A DNA stretch of 64,000 nt from Amanita rubescens (taxonomy: Eukaryota; Basidiomycota; Agaricomycetes; Agaricales; Amanitaceae), in NCBI GenBank assembly GCA_015039365.1, contig WION01000063.1, positions 62,001 through 126,000 on the forward strand, given 5' to 3'. Positions within the stretch are counted from its first letter, which is position 1; the number at the start of each line of letters is the position of its first letter. Under the pieces are notes generated by a model that had not been told where the DNA came from, ran no database searches, and saw only the letters and a program-made list of their open reading frames with translations. Both the position numbers and the translations under genes were made by a program. Below are positions 12,871 to 21,020 of the stretch, in pieces.

Positions 12871-13322
12871 TGTTACGAACTCGTTAATCTCAACCTAAGT
12901 TGCGACGGCAACTCTAGTCACGATTACAAGTCTTAAGTCAAACGTTAAGATTATAAGTTCAATACTAAGTCAAGACGTTGACTTAGGATCTGAGGACGAT
13001 TGTGGTAGATGAGTTAAGAGTACAGTTATATTGCCAGACGACAATAAACAGCTAAGTCGAACTTAGGGTTCGACTCTAGAATACATGCGGTATTTATACT
13101 GGCAAGTACAATGAGACGTACTAATTAATGTATAAAGGTAAGTACGAAAGTAAGTATAAGGACGGCGTCATATGTGGAACAAGGGATGGTATAACAAAGG
13201 GAACGAGTTAGTCCGTATGAATCGAGCATAAGGGGAGCGACAAGTAAGGTATGCATAAAGAAAATAAACATGTCCGACGTATCATGTAAGCATAATGCGG
13301 GAGTCCGTACCGTGTTGTAACA
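12871..13322 (-). repeat. Element 1 3' LTR (left on the map)
   Basis: 452 bp, identical to 20564-21015 except for one base that I could find. It starts TGTTAC and ends GTAACA, an inverted terminal hexamer of TG...CA type. Confidence 0.95.
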
Positions 13323-13336
13323 CTAGCTCTCCCCTA
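13323..13336 (-). other. Element 1 polypurine tract
   Basis: On the coding strand the bases just before the 3' LTR read gtaggggagagctag. This purine run is the expected plus-strand primer site. Confidence 0.6.
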
Positions 13337-13362
13337 CGTTGTTGACCGCAACAACAAAACGT

Positions 13363-15120
13363 TCAAGTGTTCATGTTGTGCATGGCGTCGTCGTCGTGCT
13401 GATAGCCGTAGTCGCCGTAAAGATTGCAGGCGTCGTCGTCGGCTCCGTCGCACTGTCGTCCGTTGACGCATGCCTGACACTGTGACGCGTGGTGTGCCTT
13501 CTTCTTTCCCTTCTTCTTCGGCTGATGAGGGCGGCGGCTAGTGGAAGCGGGGGTATTGGCGGCATCTGTGGTAGTTCGAGAACGTCCTTTCTTCTTAATG
13601 GAAGGACCGGGCGTCGGATCGCGTCGGCGCGTGGAAGCGCGTGGAGGTAGAGTAGACATAGGAGGAATTGCAGTAGCGAGATGATGATCCTCAGAGGCAT
13701 GTTTACCTCGGCAGTGGATGCAACGGTTGTAACGGTGAGGGCGTTGGTTGGTTGCATTGGTCATACTACGGGTCGTAGGTCGTCGAGCAGGCGGAGTGTC
13801 GTGTCGTCGAGTAGTGGGGACAGGAATATTCCAGACTCCGTGGCGAATAACGGCGGTGGTTGGGGGTGATGCGGATCGAGGAGGAGGAGGAGCCTTCTTA
13901 TCTCGTTTCGGTTCTTCCTCAATGAGATCGCCTGTTGTACGGATTCGGCGATGAAGATCGAGATCGCTGATCGCATTATTGATCTGCGCAATGTGGTCGC
14001 TAGTGAATTGATGCAAAGGAACTCCATCTGCGAATTCGGCTGTGGTCCATTCCGTGTCTCCTTGGATACTGGACAAGAGATCTCGGATCTTTCCGGTGAG
14101 GCACCAGATTTTTCTTGATTTACGATCTGTCTCCATAATGCATCTAGTTGCTCGGTGTCGGTCGGGTGTAGCTTCGGTAGCGCGAAACCAATGGTTGACA
14201 GCGATGCGGTTATTCTGATCGTGAGGCTGTATTTTTAGTCCAAACCTTTGATCGTCGATGCTTTCTATAGCAAGGATGATGTAACGTTCGATGTCAGCTG
14301 TGAGAAGTCGTCGTAATAGATCTATCGCCAATTGATCTAGATTTCCCCCTTTCGGATGAACGTCTTCCCAGTATAGTGACGTAACGTTTACAAACGTTTC
14401 GATTAAATCGGCACAATGATAGTTGTACTGATCTCGGGCTTGACCGGCAAGGGTCGTGGCGGTTCGGAAGTCCATGAGAAGTCGCCAGACTCGAGCTATC
14501 CTTTCTTGGTCAAAGATGTCGACCTGTAGTCTAGCGGCGTTACAGATCAGAGTGACGCGGTCTCTAACCTTGGTGTAAGTAGTAATTCCGTGATAACTGA
14601 GATAGAGATCGGGGGTGGTTCGTATGATGGGGCCAGCCATATCGCGGTTAGTCCCATCTGTACCGTGACTCTGGTCGTTGCCTCGAATAGATTCGTTATG
14701 AGGTTGAGTCGGAGCGTGACCGGCAGATACCGTCTCTCTATGTAGGGTAACGCTAATGTCTTCAGCGTTTCTAGGTGGGATCGGTCGGCTATTGCGATCT
14801 TCCGTAATTCGTCCAGGTACAGCCAGAGTTTCTGATGTTCCGTGGTGGGTTTCCTGGGTTTCGGTGGGAGTGACCGGGATCGTTTGAGACGAGGTCTGAT
14901 CGGGAGATCTGTAGGGAACATCAACGAAGTCGTTCGGGTCAGCGTCTTCTTCGTCGGTGTCGGTGGTATGAAGAACGAGTCGAGGTCGGTGGGGTTCAGT
15001 GAAAGTGGTGAGTCGGGTGTCGGTGTTCTCTCCAGCATAGAATTCAGACCAGGGGAAGTGCTGGACATCGTCGGTGGTGTCGTTTCCATTTTGCATAATA
15101 ACTTGGTATGTGAATGACAT
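13363..15120 (-). CDS. Element 1 third ORF, unknown protein with Cys/His motifs
   Basis: A 585-residue open frame between pol and the 3' LTR, where env would sit in retroviruses. Its ATG is one base after the pol stop (TGA-A-ATG). The first 200 residues or so are Ser/Thr/Pro/Asp-rich. A helical middle (for example RVWRLLMDFRTATTLAG) follows, then a basic, proline-rich part. Near the C-terminus are CIHCRGKHASEDH (C-x2-C-x3-H-x4-H, perhaps a zinc knuckle) and CQACVNGRQCDG followed by DDDAC. I see no membrane segment or signal peptide, so it does not look like an envelope protein. It may be a Gag-like or nucleic-acid-binding accessory protein; I do not recognise the family. A 180-codon ATG-started frame (14547-15089) overlaps it in another phase. 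Confidence 0.75.
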   Translation of the reverse strand: MSFTYQVIMQNGNDTTDDVQHFPWSEFYAGENTDTRLTTFTEPHRPRLVLHTTDTDEEDADPNDFVDVPYRSPDQTSSQTIPVTPTETQETHHGTSETLAVPGRITEDRNSRPIPPRNAEDISVTLHRETVSAGHAPTQPHNESIRGNDQSHGTDGTNRDMAGPIIRTTPDLYLSYHGITTYTKVRDRVTLICNAARLQVDIFDQERIARVWRLLMDFRTATTLAGQARDQYNYHCADLIETFVNVTSLYWEDVHPKGGNLDQLAIDLLRRLLTADIERYIILAIESIDDQRFGLKIQPHDQNNRIAVNHWFRATEATPDRHRATRCIMETDRKSRKIWCLTGKIRDLLSSIQGDTEWTTAEFADGVPLHQFTSDHIAQINNAISDLDLHRRIRTTGDLIEEEPKRDKKAPPPPRSASPPTTAVIRHGVWNIPVPTTRRHDTPPARRPTTRSMTNATNQRPHRYNRCIHCRGKHASEDHHLATAIPPMSTLPPRASTRRRDPTPGPSIKKKGRSRTTTDAANTPASTSRRPHQPKKKGKKKAHHASQCQACVNGRQCDGADDDACNLYGDYGYQHDDDAMHNMNT

Positions 15121-15121
15121 T

Positions 15122-18100
15122 TCAGAGTTTCCTTCGTCTTTTATATTCTAGAAGGAGGTCTTCCATATGCGTCAAGTTATTTTCTGGTTCCCATGTGTTT
15201 TCGCTGGTGTCATAGCCTTTCCACTTTACTAGGAATTGTAATTTCCCTCTAAACTTGCGATGTGCAAGCAGTGCTTCCACTTCGTATTCTTGTTCTCCTT
15301 CGATCAGATCGGGAGGGGGCCTTGTTTCCGTTATTCCGTGAAAGGAAGTTTCTTTGAACGGCGTTAGTAAGGCGGCGTGGAATACGTTATGAATTTTCCA
15401 TTGTCTTGGTAGCGTGAGACGATATGTCACTGGTCCTAAGACTTCTTTGATGGAAAAGGGGCCTTCTCGTTTAGGTGCGAGCTTTCTGCTCTGATAAGGA
15501 ATCTTCAGGTTCCTAGACTCTAACCATACTTTGTCATTGACTTTGAACGGTTTAGTCTTTCTCGTTGTTCTTTCCATCATCTTAGCTCGTGCTAGATCAT
15601 GTGCGGCGAGTGCTTCTTCTCGTGCGCGGAACAAGGAGTTGATGCGGTTATCGGCGGTTGGTGTATTTGTCTTGTTTGAGACAAGGGGAAGTGCAACCGG
15701 GGATGTTCCATACATCAATTGAAAGGGCGATTGTTTCAGTGCTTCATGAGTGCGTGAATTATGCGCGAATTGTGCTATTGGTATCATCTTGTTCCAAGTA
15801 TCTGGTTCATAGGCACAGAATATTCGGAGATAAGCTTCTAATTCGGCGTTATATCGCTCCGTTTGTCCATCAGTCTGTGGATGGAAGGCGGTACTCATTT
15901 TGTGTTTGATCTTTAATGAGTTCATTATGCCGTTGAAAACATGTGATGCGAATTGTGGTCCTCGATCGGAGATCATGATGTCGGGTAAACCGAAATTTTT
16001 GAATACATTCCGGATGTAGAGGTCGGCGGTTTCGTCGGCGGTGATAGTTTTGTTACAAGGCATGAGAATTACTCCCTTTGTAAGTCCTTGATCGACCACG
16101 ATAAAGATAGAATCGAAACCGTTACTTGTGGGTAAATCGGTTATGAAATCCATAGTTATTTGTTGAAAGGGTCGGTGTGCGTGAGACTTGATTGGCATTA
16201 GAGGTGCGGCAGTAGGGTGTGTATTCGATTTCATTTGTTGACATGCCGTGCATCCGTCAATGAACTGTTTAACCATTTTAGACATTAATGGCCACCAGTA
16301 ATATTCCTTTAATAAGGCGAGTGTTTTGAAGAAACCGGGGTGTCCGCTTGTTGGTGATTCATGAAAATCTCTAATAATATCTCGGCGAAGATCGGTGTCA
16401 GGGGGAATAAAGGATTTCCCTTTGTACAGGATTAATTCGTCGTCAAGGGTCCAATCAGAAAGGGCAGTGCGTAAAGGTGGTGTTCCTTTTTCTTTTAGAC
16501 ATTTCTTGATTGATTGAGCAAATTCGTCTTTGACAGTTATTTCTATTGCTCTGTCACGGAGATCTTCGGCGATTGTGCGAACAAAGAGTTCTTTTGGGAG
16601 CATCGTTATTAACTCTTCTGGTTCGTCTTTTGTCATATGATCGGGTCGGCGGGATAGTGCATCCGCTATTATTAGTTTTGCTCCGGGAACGTGGGTTAAT
16701 TTAATATTAAATCGAGATAGGTCGTTCCACCATCGTGCTTGGCGGTTCGTAAGACGTTGTGGTTCTCGATAATAGAGTAAATTCTTGTGGTCGCAATGAA
16801 TAATGACAGGGTGTTCTGCTCCTTCAAGCAGGTATCTCCATTCGTTATAAAGAGCGTAGTAAATGGCGAATAACTCTCGGTCGTAGATCTGCCATCGTGT
16901 TTCAGTTGGCGTTAAAGCGTGGGATAGGTATCCGCATGGGTGTAAGTCGCCATTATCGTCTTTTTGCATAAGAACTGCTCCGATTGCGCGGTCTGATGCG
17001 TCCGTTTGTAGAATAAAGGGTTTGTTAACATCGGGCATCATTAAGACAGGTGCGGATGTGAAGCGTTCTTTTAATAGATCAAATGCGACTTGGCATTCTG
17101 CGGTCCATGTCCATAATTTGTTTTTCTTTGTTAGGTCGTGCAGGGGTCGTGCAAGGTGGGCGAATCCGAAAATAAACCTTCGATAGTAATTTCCGAATCC
17201 TAAAAAGGATCTAACTTGTTTAACGGTAGTAGGGGTTGGCCAATCCCTGATTCCGGCAAGTTTGATCGGGTCCATTTTTATTGTATTTTTGGATATGACG
17301 GTGCCTAGAAAATCAACTTCTTGGGCAGCGAATTTACACTTTTCAAGCTTGAGGTAAAGATCGTGTTTCTGTAATCGTTCAAGTACTTGTTTTGTTCGAA
17401 TCTCGAGTTCTTCTTTAGTGCGCGCGTGTATTAGCATGTCATCCATATAGATGACGAGCCATCCTTTTTCTGTAAAATCCCTGAAATAATCGTCCATCAT
17501 GGCTTGAAACGTTGCTGGTGAATTTCGTAATCCAAAGAACATGACGTTAGGTTCAAATAAACCTCGATTGGTGATAAAGGCGGCTTTCCATCTGTCAGAT
17601 TCCTTGATTTGAACGTTATTATATCCCCAACGAATATCCAATTTCGTAAAGTATTCCGAATCTTTGAGTTTGATCATAAGATCGGAGATAAGAGGTAGTG
17701 GATATGCGTTTGGTTTAGTATATTCGTTCAAATATCGATAATCTTGGCAGGGTCGTAACTTTTGTGCTTCTTTCTTTTCTACAAAGAAGAAAGGTGATGC
17801 CTGCGGTGATTTCGACGGTCTGATGTAGCCTTTTTCGACGTGTTCTTTAATCCATTCATCCAGTGTGTTCTGCTGTTTCGGAGATAAGGGATAGATTTTT
17901 CCTCTTTTTGGTATGAAATTATCGCGAAGTTCTATCTGGTGATCCCAAGATCGGCTCTCTGGGAATCGTTCACTTGCTTTTTTCTCGAATACGTCTTTCC
18001 ATGCCGAGTATTCAGGAGGGAGCGTGTAAACCTCCTCTGTTTGATGGTATTTGTGTTCCATTTGTTGAGCTGGTGTATATCGTGCGATAGTTACTTGGTC

Positions 18101-18718
18101 GTATTCGTCTTCTGACCAGCTTCCTATGTCCTCAAATGTATGCATGTTCCATCCGTGATCTGTCGTCTGTGATCCTTTGTGTGACATCAAATATCCGATG
18201 ACAAGATCTTCTTCCTGTTCAGGCATAGCTATTCTGTCAATCTGTTGACAGATGCTCCGAAGTGATGCCTTGATTTTATCCTGTTCAGAGTCTCGGAACT
18301 CTAGAGTCTTTTCTTTCCAATTTACGTCAGGGTTGTGCTTCTCTAACCAAGGAAGCCCCAGTATAACCGTTTGTTTTCCTATTGCTGATACGTAAAACCA
18401 TTCAGTCATGCGTTTTCCGTTCATTTCGAAGGTGATTAGACATTGTTCATCAATTTCTCCTTCTTTGTTTATGGTGCCATCGACGTTATAAACTCTAATT
18501 GGTCGTAGAGTTTTTCGTTTTCTCCATTTGTGTGCTATTCTTTTGTCGATAAATATCCCTTCGGCTCCGCAGTCGACAAGGGCAACGAGGTTTTCAGTGT
18601 CGTTTTCAGTTTCAACTTTGATAGGGACAGATAATCTTCGTTTCGAAATAGATTGTACTGTTACATGAGATATATCGAGAGTTGAATCTGGTGTGTCTGA
18701 GACTTCATCCACTGTCAT
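15122..18718 (-). CDS. Element 1 Pol polyprotein: PR-RT-RNaseH-integrase-chromodomain
   Basis: About 1198 residues from the first ATG (18718); the frame is open five codons further up, to 18733, where it overlaps the gag stop. Domains in order: aspartic protease with ALVDCGAEG (Asp-Cys-Gly instead of Asp-Ser/Thr-Gly); reverse transcriptase with LDIRWGYNN and YMDD (about residues 425-430); RNase H with QTDASDRAIGAVL; integrase with its HHCC zinc part (SGHPGFFKTL, CTACQQ) and DDE core (TMDFITDLP, SDRGPQF, HPQTDGQTER); and a C-terminal chromodomain (LQFLVKWKGYDTSENTWEP). The chromodomain places it among the chromoviruses. No frameshift or stop is seen, so it looks functional. Confidence 0.95.
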   Translation of the reverse strand: MTVDEVSDTPDSTLDISHVTVQSISKRRLSVPIKVETENDTENLVALVDCGAEGIFIDKRIAHKWRKRKTLRPIRVYNVDGTINKEGEIDEQCLITFEMNGKRMTEWFYVSAIGKQTVILGLPWLEKHNPDVNWKEKTLEFRDSEQDKIKASLRSICQQIDRIAMPEQEEDLVIGYLMSHKGSQTTDHGWNMHTFEDIGSWSEDEYDQVTIARYTPAQQMEHKYHQTEEVYTLPPEYSAWKDVFEKKASERFPESRSWDHQIELRDNFIPKRGKIYPLSPKQQNTLDEWIKEHVEKGYIRPSKSPQASPFFFVEKKEAQKLRPCQDYRYLNEYTKPNAYPLPLISDLMIKLKDSEYFTKLDIRWGYNNVQIKESDRWKAAFITNRGLFEPNVMFFGLRNSPATFQAMMDDYFRDFTEKGWLVIYMDDMLIHARTKEELEIRTKQVLERLQKHDLYLKLEKCKFAAQEVDFLGTVISKNTIKMDPIKLAGIRDWPTPTTVKQVRSFLGFGNYYRRFIFGFAHLARPLHDLTKKNKLWTWTAECQVAFDLLKERFTSAPVLMMPDVNKPFILQTDASDRAIGAVLMQKDDNGDLHPCGYLSHALTPTETRWQIYDRELFAIYYALYNEWRYLLEGAEHPVIIHCDHKNLLYYREPQRLTNRQARWWNDLSRFNIKLTHVPGAKLIIADALSRRPDHMTKDEPEELITMLPKELFVRTIAEDLRDRAIEITVKDEFAQSIKKCLKEKGTPPLRTALSDWTLDDELILYKGKSFIPPDTDLRRDIIRDFHESPTSGHPGFFKTLALLKEYYWWPLMSKMVKQFIDGCTACQQMKSNTHPTAAPLMPIKSHAHRPFQQITMDFITDLPTSNGFDSIFIVVDQGLTKGVILMPCNKTITADETADLYIRNVFKNFGLPDIMISDRGPQFASHVFNGIMNSLKIKHKMSTAFHPQTDGQTERYNAELEAYLRIFCAYEPDTWNKMIPIAQFAHNSRTHEALKQSPFQLMYGTSPVALPLVSNKTNTPTADNRINSLFRAREEALAAHDLARAKMMERTTRKTKPFKVNDKVWLESRNLKIPYQSRKLAPKREGPFSIKEVLGPVTYRLTLPRQWKIHNVFHAALLTPFKETSFHGITETRPPPDLIEGEQEYEVEALLAHRKFRGKLQFLVKWKGYDTSENTWEPENNLTHMEDLLLEYKRRRKL

Positions 18719-18729
18719 GAGTCCCACTG

Positions 18730-19788
18730 TCAAAAATCCTCGTTATCATCGGCAAGAGATAGTAATAGATCATTCTTTTCGTCGGTTGACATTCCTTTCA
18801 TCAGCGCTCGGATGTTCTTGGTGTAATTTGGTTTAGACTCTCGGACTTCTTCTTCTTCCCAATTTCCGTCACCATCATTTGATGTGGCTCGAACGTGACG
18901 TTTGGGTGTGAATCCTCTTTTTCTTCCTCCTTTAAATCGGCCTTTCCCTTTGTTTCTTTTCTTCTTCGGGCATTGCCCTGACATGTGTCCTTTGATTCCG
19001 CAGATAAAACATAAACCGTCTTTGATGTAGCGTTCTCTTTCTTCTTTGGACATAGATCTGATCGTAAGTTCTAATTCTGGGTCTTCCTCGTATTCCAGAA
19101 ATTTATGATCGATCTGCATAGCCCATGATTCGTCGTTATGAGAGGATGATGAATGACCATTTCCAGATCGAGGGGAATAAGCGTATGAACGGGTTCGGAT
19201 GTTGTCGAGTTTGATAGCAATGTCGTACCAATCTTGTAATGTTTTTGGGTTCATGAGCATTGCTTTTTCGAACTCGGGTGCTGTAAGTCCTTTTCCGAAC
19301 ATATGGAATGCTGCTTCTCCTTCGATTCCGGCTTTCGTAATTTGTTCCTTGAACTGATTAACGTAGTTAGGTAGGGTCATCTGTTTCTTTCCTTTCATAG
19401 ACGATCTGTTCTGTAGATTGAGAATTTTCGTGTATGCATTTCCGCTTGGATCAACTTCTCCCCAATCTGTCAAGAATGATAGTTTGAATGCTTCCCAGTC
19501 ATCGAATAAAGCAGGTCTTGTGACGCCTCCTTCAACGGTAGCGCGTGATTTTCGTAACTCTGCTAATTTATTCTTTTTCCACTGTCTGGCTCCATCTGAG
19601 ATCTTGTTCAGGGCAGCAAGGATCTTTAAACGGTCTGTATTCATCCGTTCAGGATTCATGTCAAAGAAGATTTCGATATCTTCTATGAACGTATTGGCAT
19701 CCTTTCGCTTCCCTTTAAATTCAGGGAGATCTCCGATGAGACTAGGAGTTCGTGGGTTGGGTATAGGGTCTGTACTTCCTCCGGACAT
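18730..19788 (-). CDS. Element 1 Gag (AUG-started part)
   Basis: 352 residues from ATG at 19788 (MSGGSTDPIPNPR) to TGA at 18730. It holds a capsid-like helical region (ANTFIEDIEIFF, RILNLQ-type segment, NQFKEQITKAG) and a single zinc knuckle CFICGIKGHMSGQC (C-x2-C-x4-H-x4-C) before a Lys/Arg-rich tail. The TGA overlaps the pol frame at a run of five T, and the first pol ATG is 11 bases downstream. The frame is open without a stop for another 228 codons upstream (to 20472), but with no ATG there. Confidence 0.9.
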   Translation of the reverse strand: MSGGSTDPIPNPRTPSLIGDLPEFKGKRKDANTFIEDIEIFFDMNPERMNTDRLKILAALNKISDGARQWKKNKLAELRKSRATVEGGVTRPALFDDWEAFKLSFLTDWGEVDPSGNAYTKILNLQNRSSMKGKKQMTLPNYVNQFKEQITKAGIEGEAAFHMFGKGLTAPEFEKAMLMNPKTLQDWYDIAIKLDNIRTRSYAYSPRSGNGHSSSSHNDESWAMQIDHKFLEYEEDPELELTIRSMSKEERERYIKDGLCFICGIKGHMSGQCPKKKRNKGKGRFKGGRKRGFTPKRHVRATSNDGDGNWEEEEVRESKPNYTKNIRALMKGMSTDEKNDLLLSLADDNEDF

Positions 19789-20472
19789 TCTTGGTGATGG
19801 TGGGGGTGATGGATCTCTGCGTGGTGGAGTTGGATCGGGTTTAAGTTCGTCTACTTCGATTCTGTCAGAGTCAAACGGGTCTTCTTCGTCCTTTTCTTCT
19901 TTAGGGTTCGAAGGACCTGGTTCGGGATTGGTCGGTTGTTGGGCAGGTGTTGGTGTCGTTCCAACTGAAAGGTCACTGAGAAAATCAAGAGATAGATCAG
20001 GTTTTTGATCTGTATCCTCTTCTTCCTCAGATTCACTATCGTTTAGGCCAAATTGTGCTTTCTTTTTGCCTTTTTCAGTTGTTTGTATGGAAGGGAGAGT
20101 TCTTGGTCTTAAGTTCTCTGGTAGAGCGTCAACAGTCCCCTTTATCCAAATGGGGGTGTTGAAGTATTCGTTAGGGACAAATTCTTGTGTTTCGGATGCT
20201 ATCCAACGTTCTGTGAGGTGATCGAATCTGATGTGTTGTTCCTGAAGATATAGATCTGCGAAATAATAATATGATTCGTTCGGAGGTCTAGTTTCTTTTT
20301 GTGGTATCCAGAATTCTTGTTCTTTAACTGGATTTCCTCCTGTATCTTCCCAGATTCGTTTTGCACCGTTTAGTCTGACGTAGTATCCGTCAAGAATGTA
20401 GTTCCCTTTACGATCTCGTGTAGCTCTATTCGGTGGAGCTCTCCAATCCGTTTTGACAACGTGGCCAGTAAC
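19789..20472 (-). other. AUG-less open frame in phase with element 1 Gag
   Basis: 228 codons with no stop and no ATG, directly upstream of and in frame with the Gag ATG, bounded by TAG at 20473-20475. The translation looks protein-like (for example GYYVRLNGAKRIWEDTGGNP) with an acidic patch (SESEEEED) and a proline-rich end. It could be a Gag N-terminal extension made from a non-AUG start or after splicing, or decayed coding sequence. I cannot tell which. Confidence 0.6.
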
Positions 20473-20548
20473 CTACGGGCTGGCTTTCCGGAAGTTCGTC
20501 GAAGTGTGTGTTATCAAATGCCAATGAATCGATGTTCAGGCTTATTGA

Positions 20549-20561
20549 TAAGTTCGACTTA
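20549..20561 (-). other. Element 1 primer-binding site of self-priming type
   Basis: On the element strand, taagtcgaactta begins two bases inside the 5' LTR. It is complementary over 13 nt to taagttcgactta at 20746-20758 inside the LTR, which is where the RNA should start. I see no match to a tRNA CCA end (no TGG). This is the layout of Tf1/sushi-type self-priming. Confidence 0.75.
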
Positions 20562-20563
20562 AT

Positions 20564-21015
20564 TGTTACGAACTCGTTAATCTCAACCTAAGTTGCGACG
20601 GCAACTCTAGTCACGATTACAAGTCTTAAGTCAAACGTTAAGATTATAAGTTCAATACTAAGTCAAGACGTTGACTTAGGATCTGAGGACGATTGTGGTA
20701 GATGAGTTAAGAGTACAGTTATATTGCCAGACGACAATAAACAGCTAAGTCGAACTTAGGGTTCGACTCTAGAATACATGCGGTATTTATACTGGCAAGT
20801 ACAATGAGACGTACTAATTAATGTATAAAGGTAAGTACGAAAGTAAGTATAAGGACGGCGTCATATGTGGAACAAGGGGTGGTATAACAAAGGGAACGAG
20901 TTAGTCCGTATGAATCGAGCATAAGGGGAGCGACAAGTAAGGTATGCATAAAGAAAATAAACATGTCCGACGTATCATGTAAGCATAATGCGGGAGTCCG
21001 TACCGTGTTGTAACA
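20564..21015 (-). repeat. Element 1 5' LTR (right on the map)
   Basis: 452 bp. On the minus strand it contains TATAAATA (20784-20791) and, 33 nt further on, the predicted RNA start at 20758, leaving an R-U5 of about 195 nt. Confidence 0.95.
20784..20791 (-). promoter_or_regulatory. Element 1 TATA box
   Basis: TATAAATA on the minus strand within the 5' LTR, at the right spacing for a transcript that starts at the self-priming sequence 20746-20758. Confidence 0.7.
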
Positions 21016-21020
21016 ATGTA
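21016..21020. repeat. Target-site duplication of element 1, right (ATGTA)
   Basis: Second copy of the ATGTA found at 12866-12870. Confidence 0.95.

Larger units (their letters stand above)
12871..21015 (-). mobile_element. Element 1: complete Ty3/gypsy chromovirus-type LTR retrotransposon
   Basis: An 8145 bp element in minus orientation. It is bounded by two 452 bp LTRs (TGTTACG...TAACA), a 5 bp target duplication ATGTA, a self-priming type primer site beside the 5' LTR (20549-20561) and a purine-rich tract beside the 3' LTR. Its coding order is gag, pol (PR-RT-RNaseH-IN-chromodomain) and a third ORF. Comparing the LTRs by eye I find a single substitution (gggatgg versus ggggtgg), so the insertion is young. 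It lies inside the large exon of NLR1. Confidence 0.97.

Noticed and set aside
20818..21015. Open frame continuing NLR1 NB-ARC through the LTR
   Set aside because: The residues after KIFALLHC are LTR sequence read through in frame, not part of the NLR.
12871..21015. Endogenous retrovirus with an envelope gene
   Set aside because: The third ORF has no signal peptide, membrane segment or furin-like site, and pol ends in a chromodomain, so it is a chromovirus-type retrotransposon.
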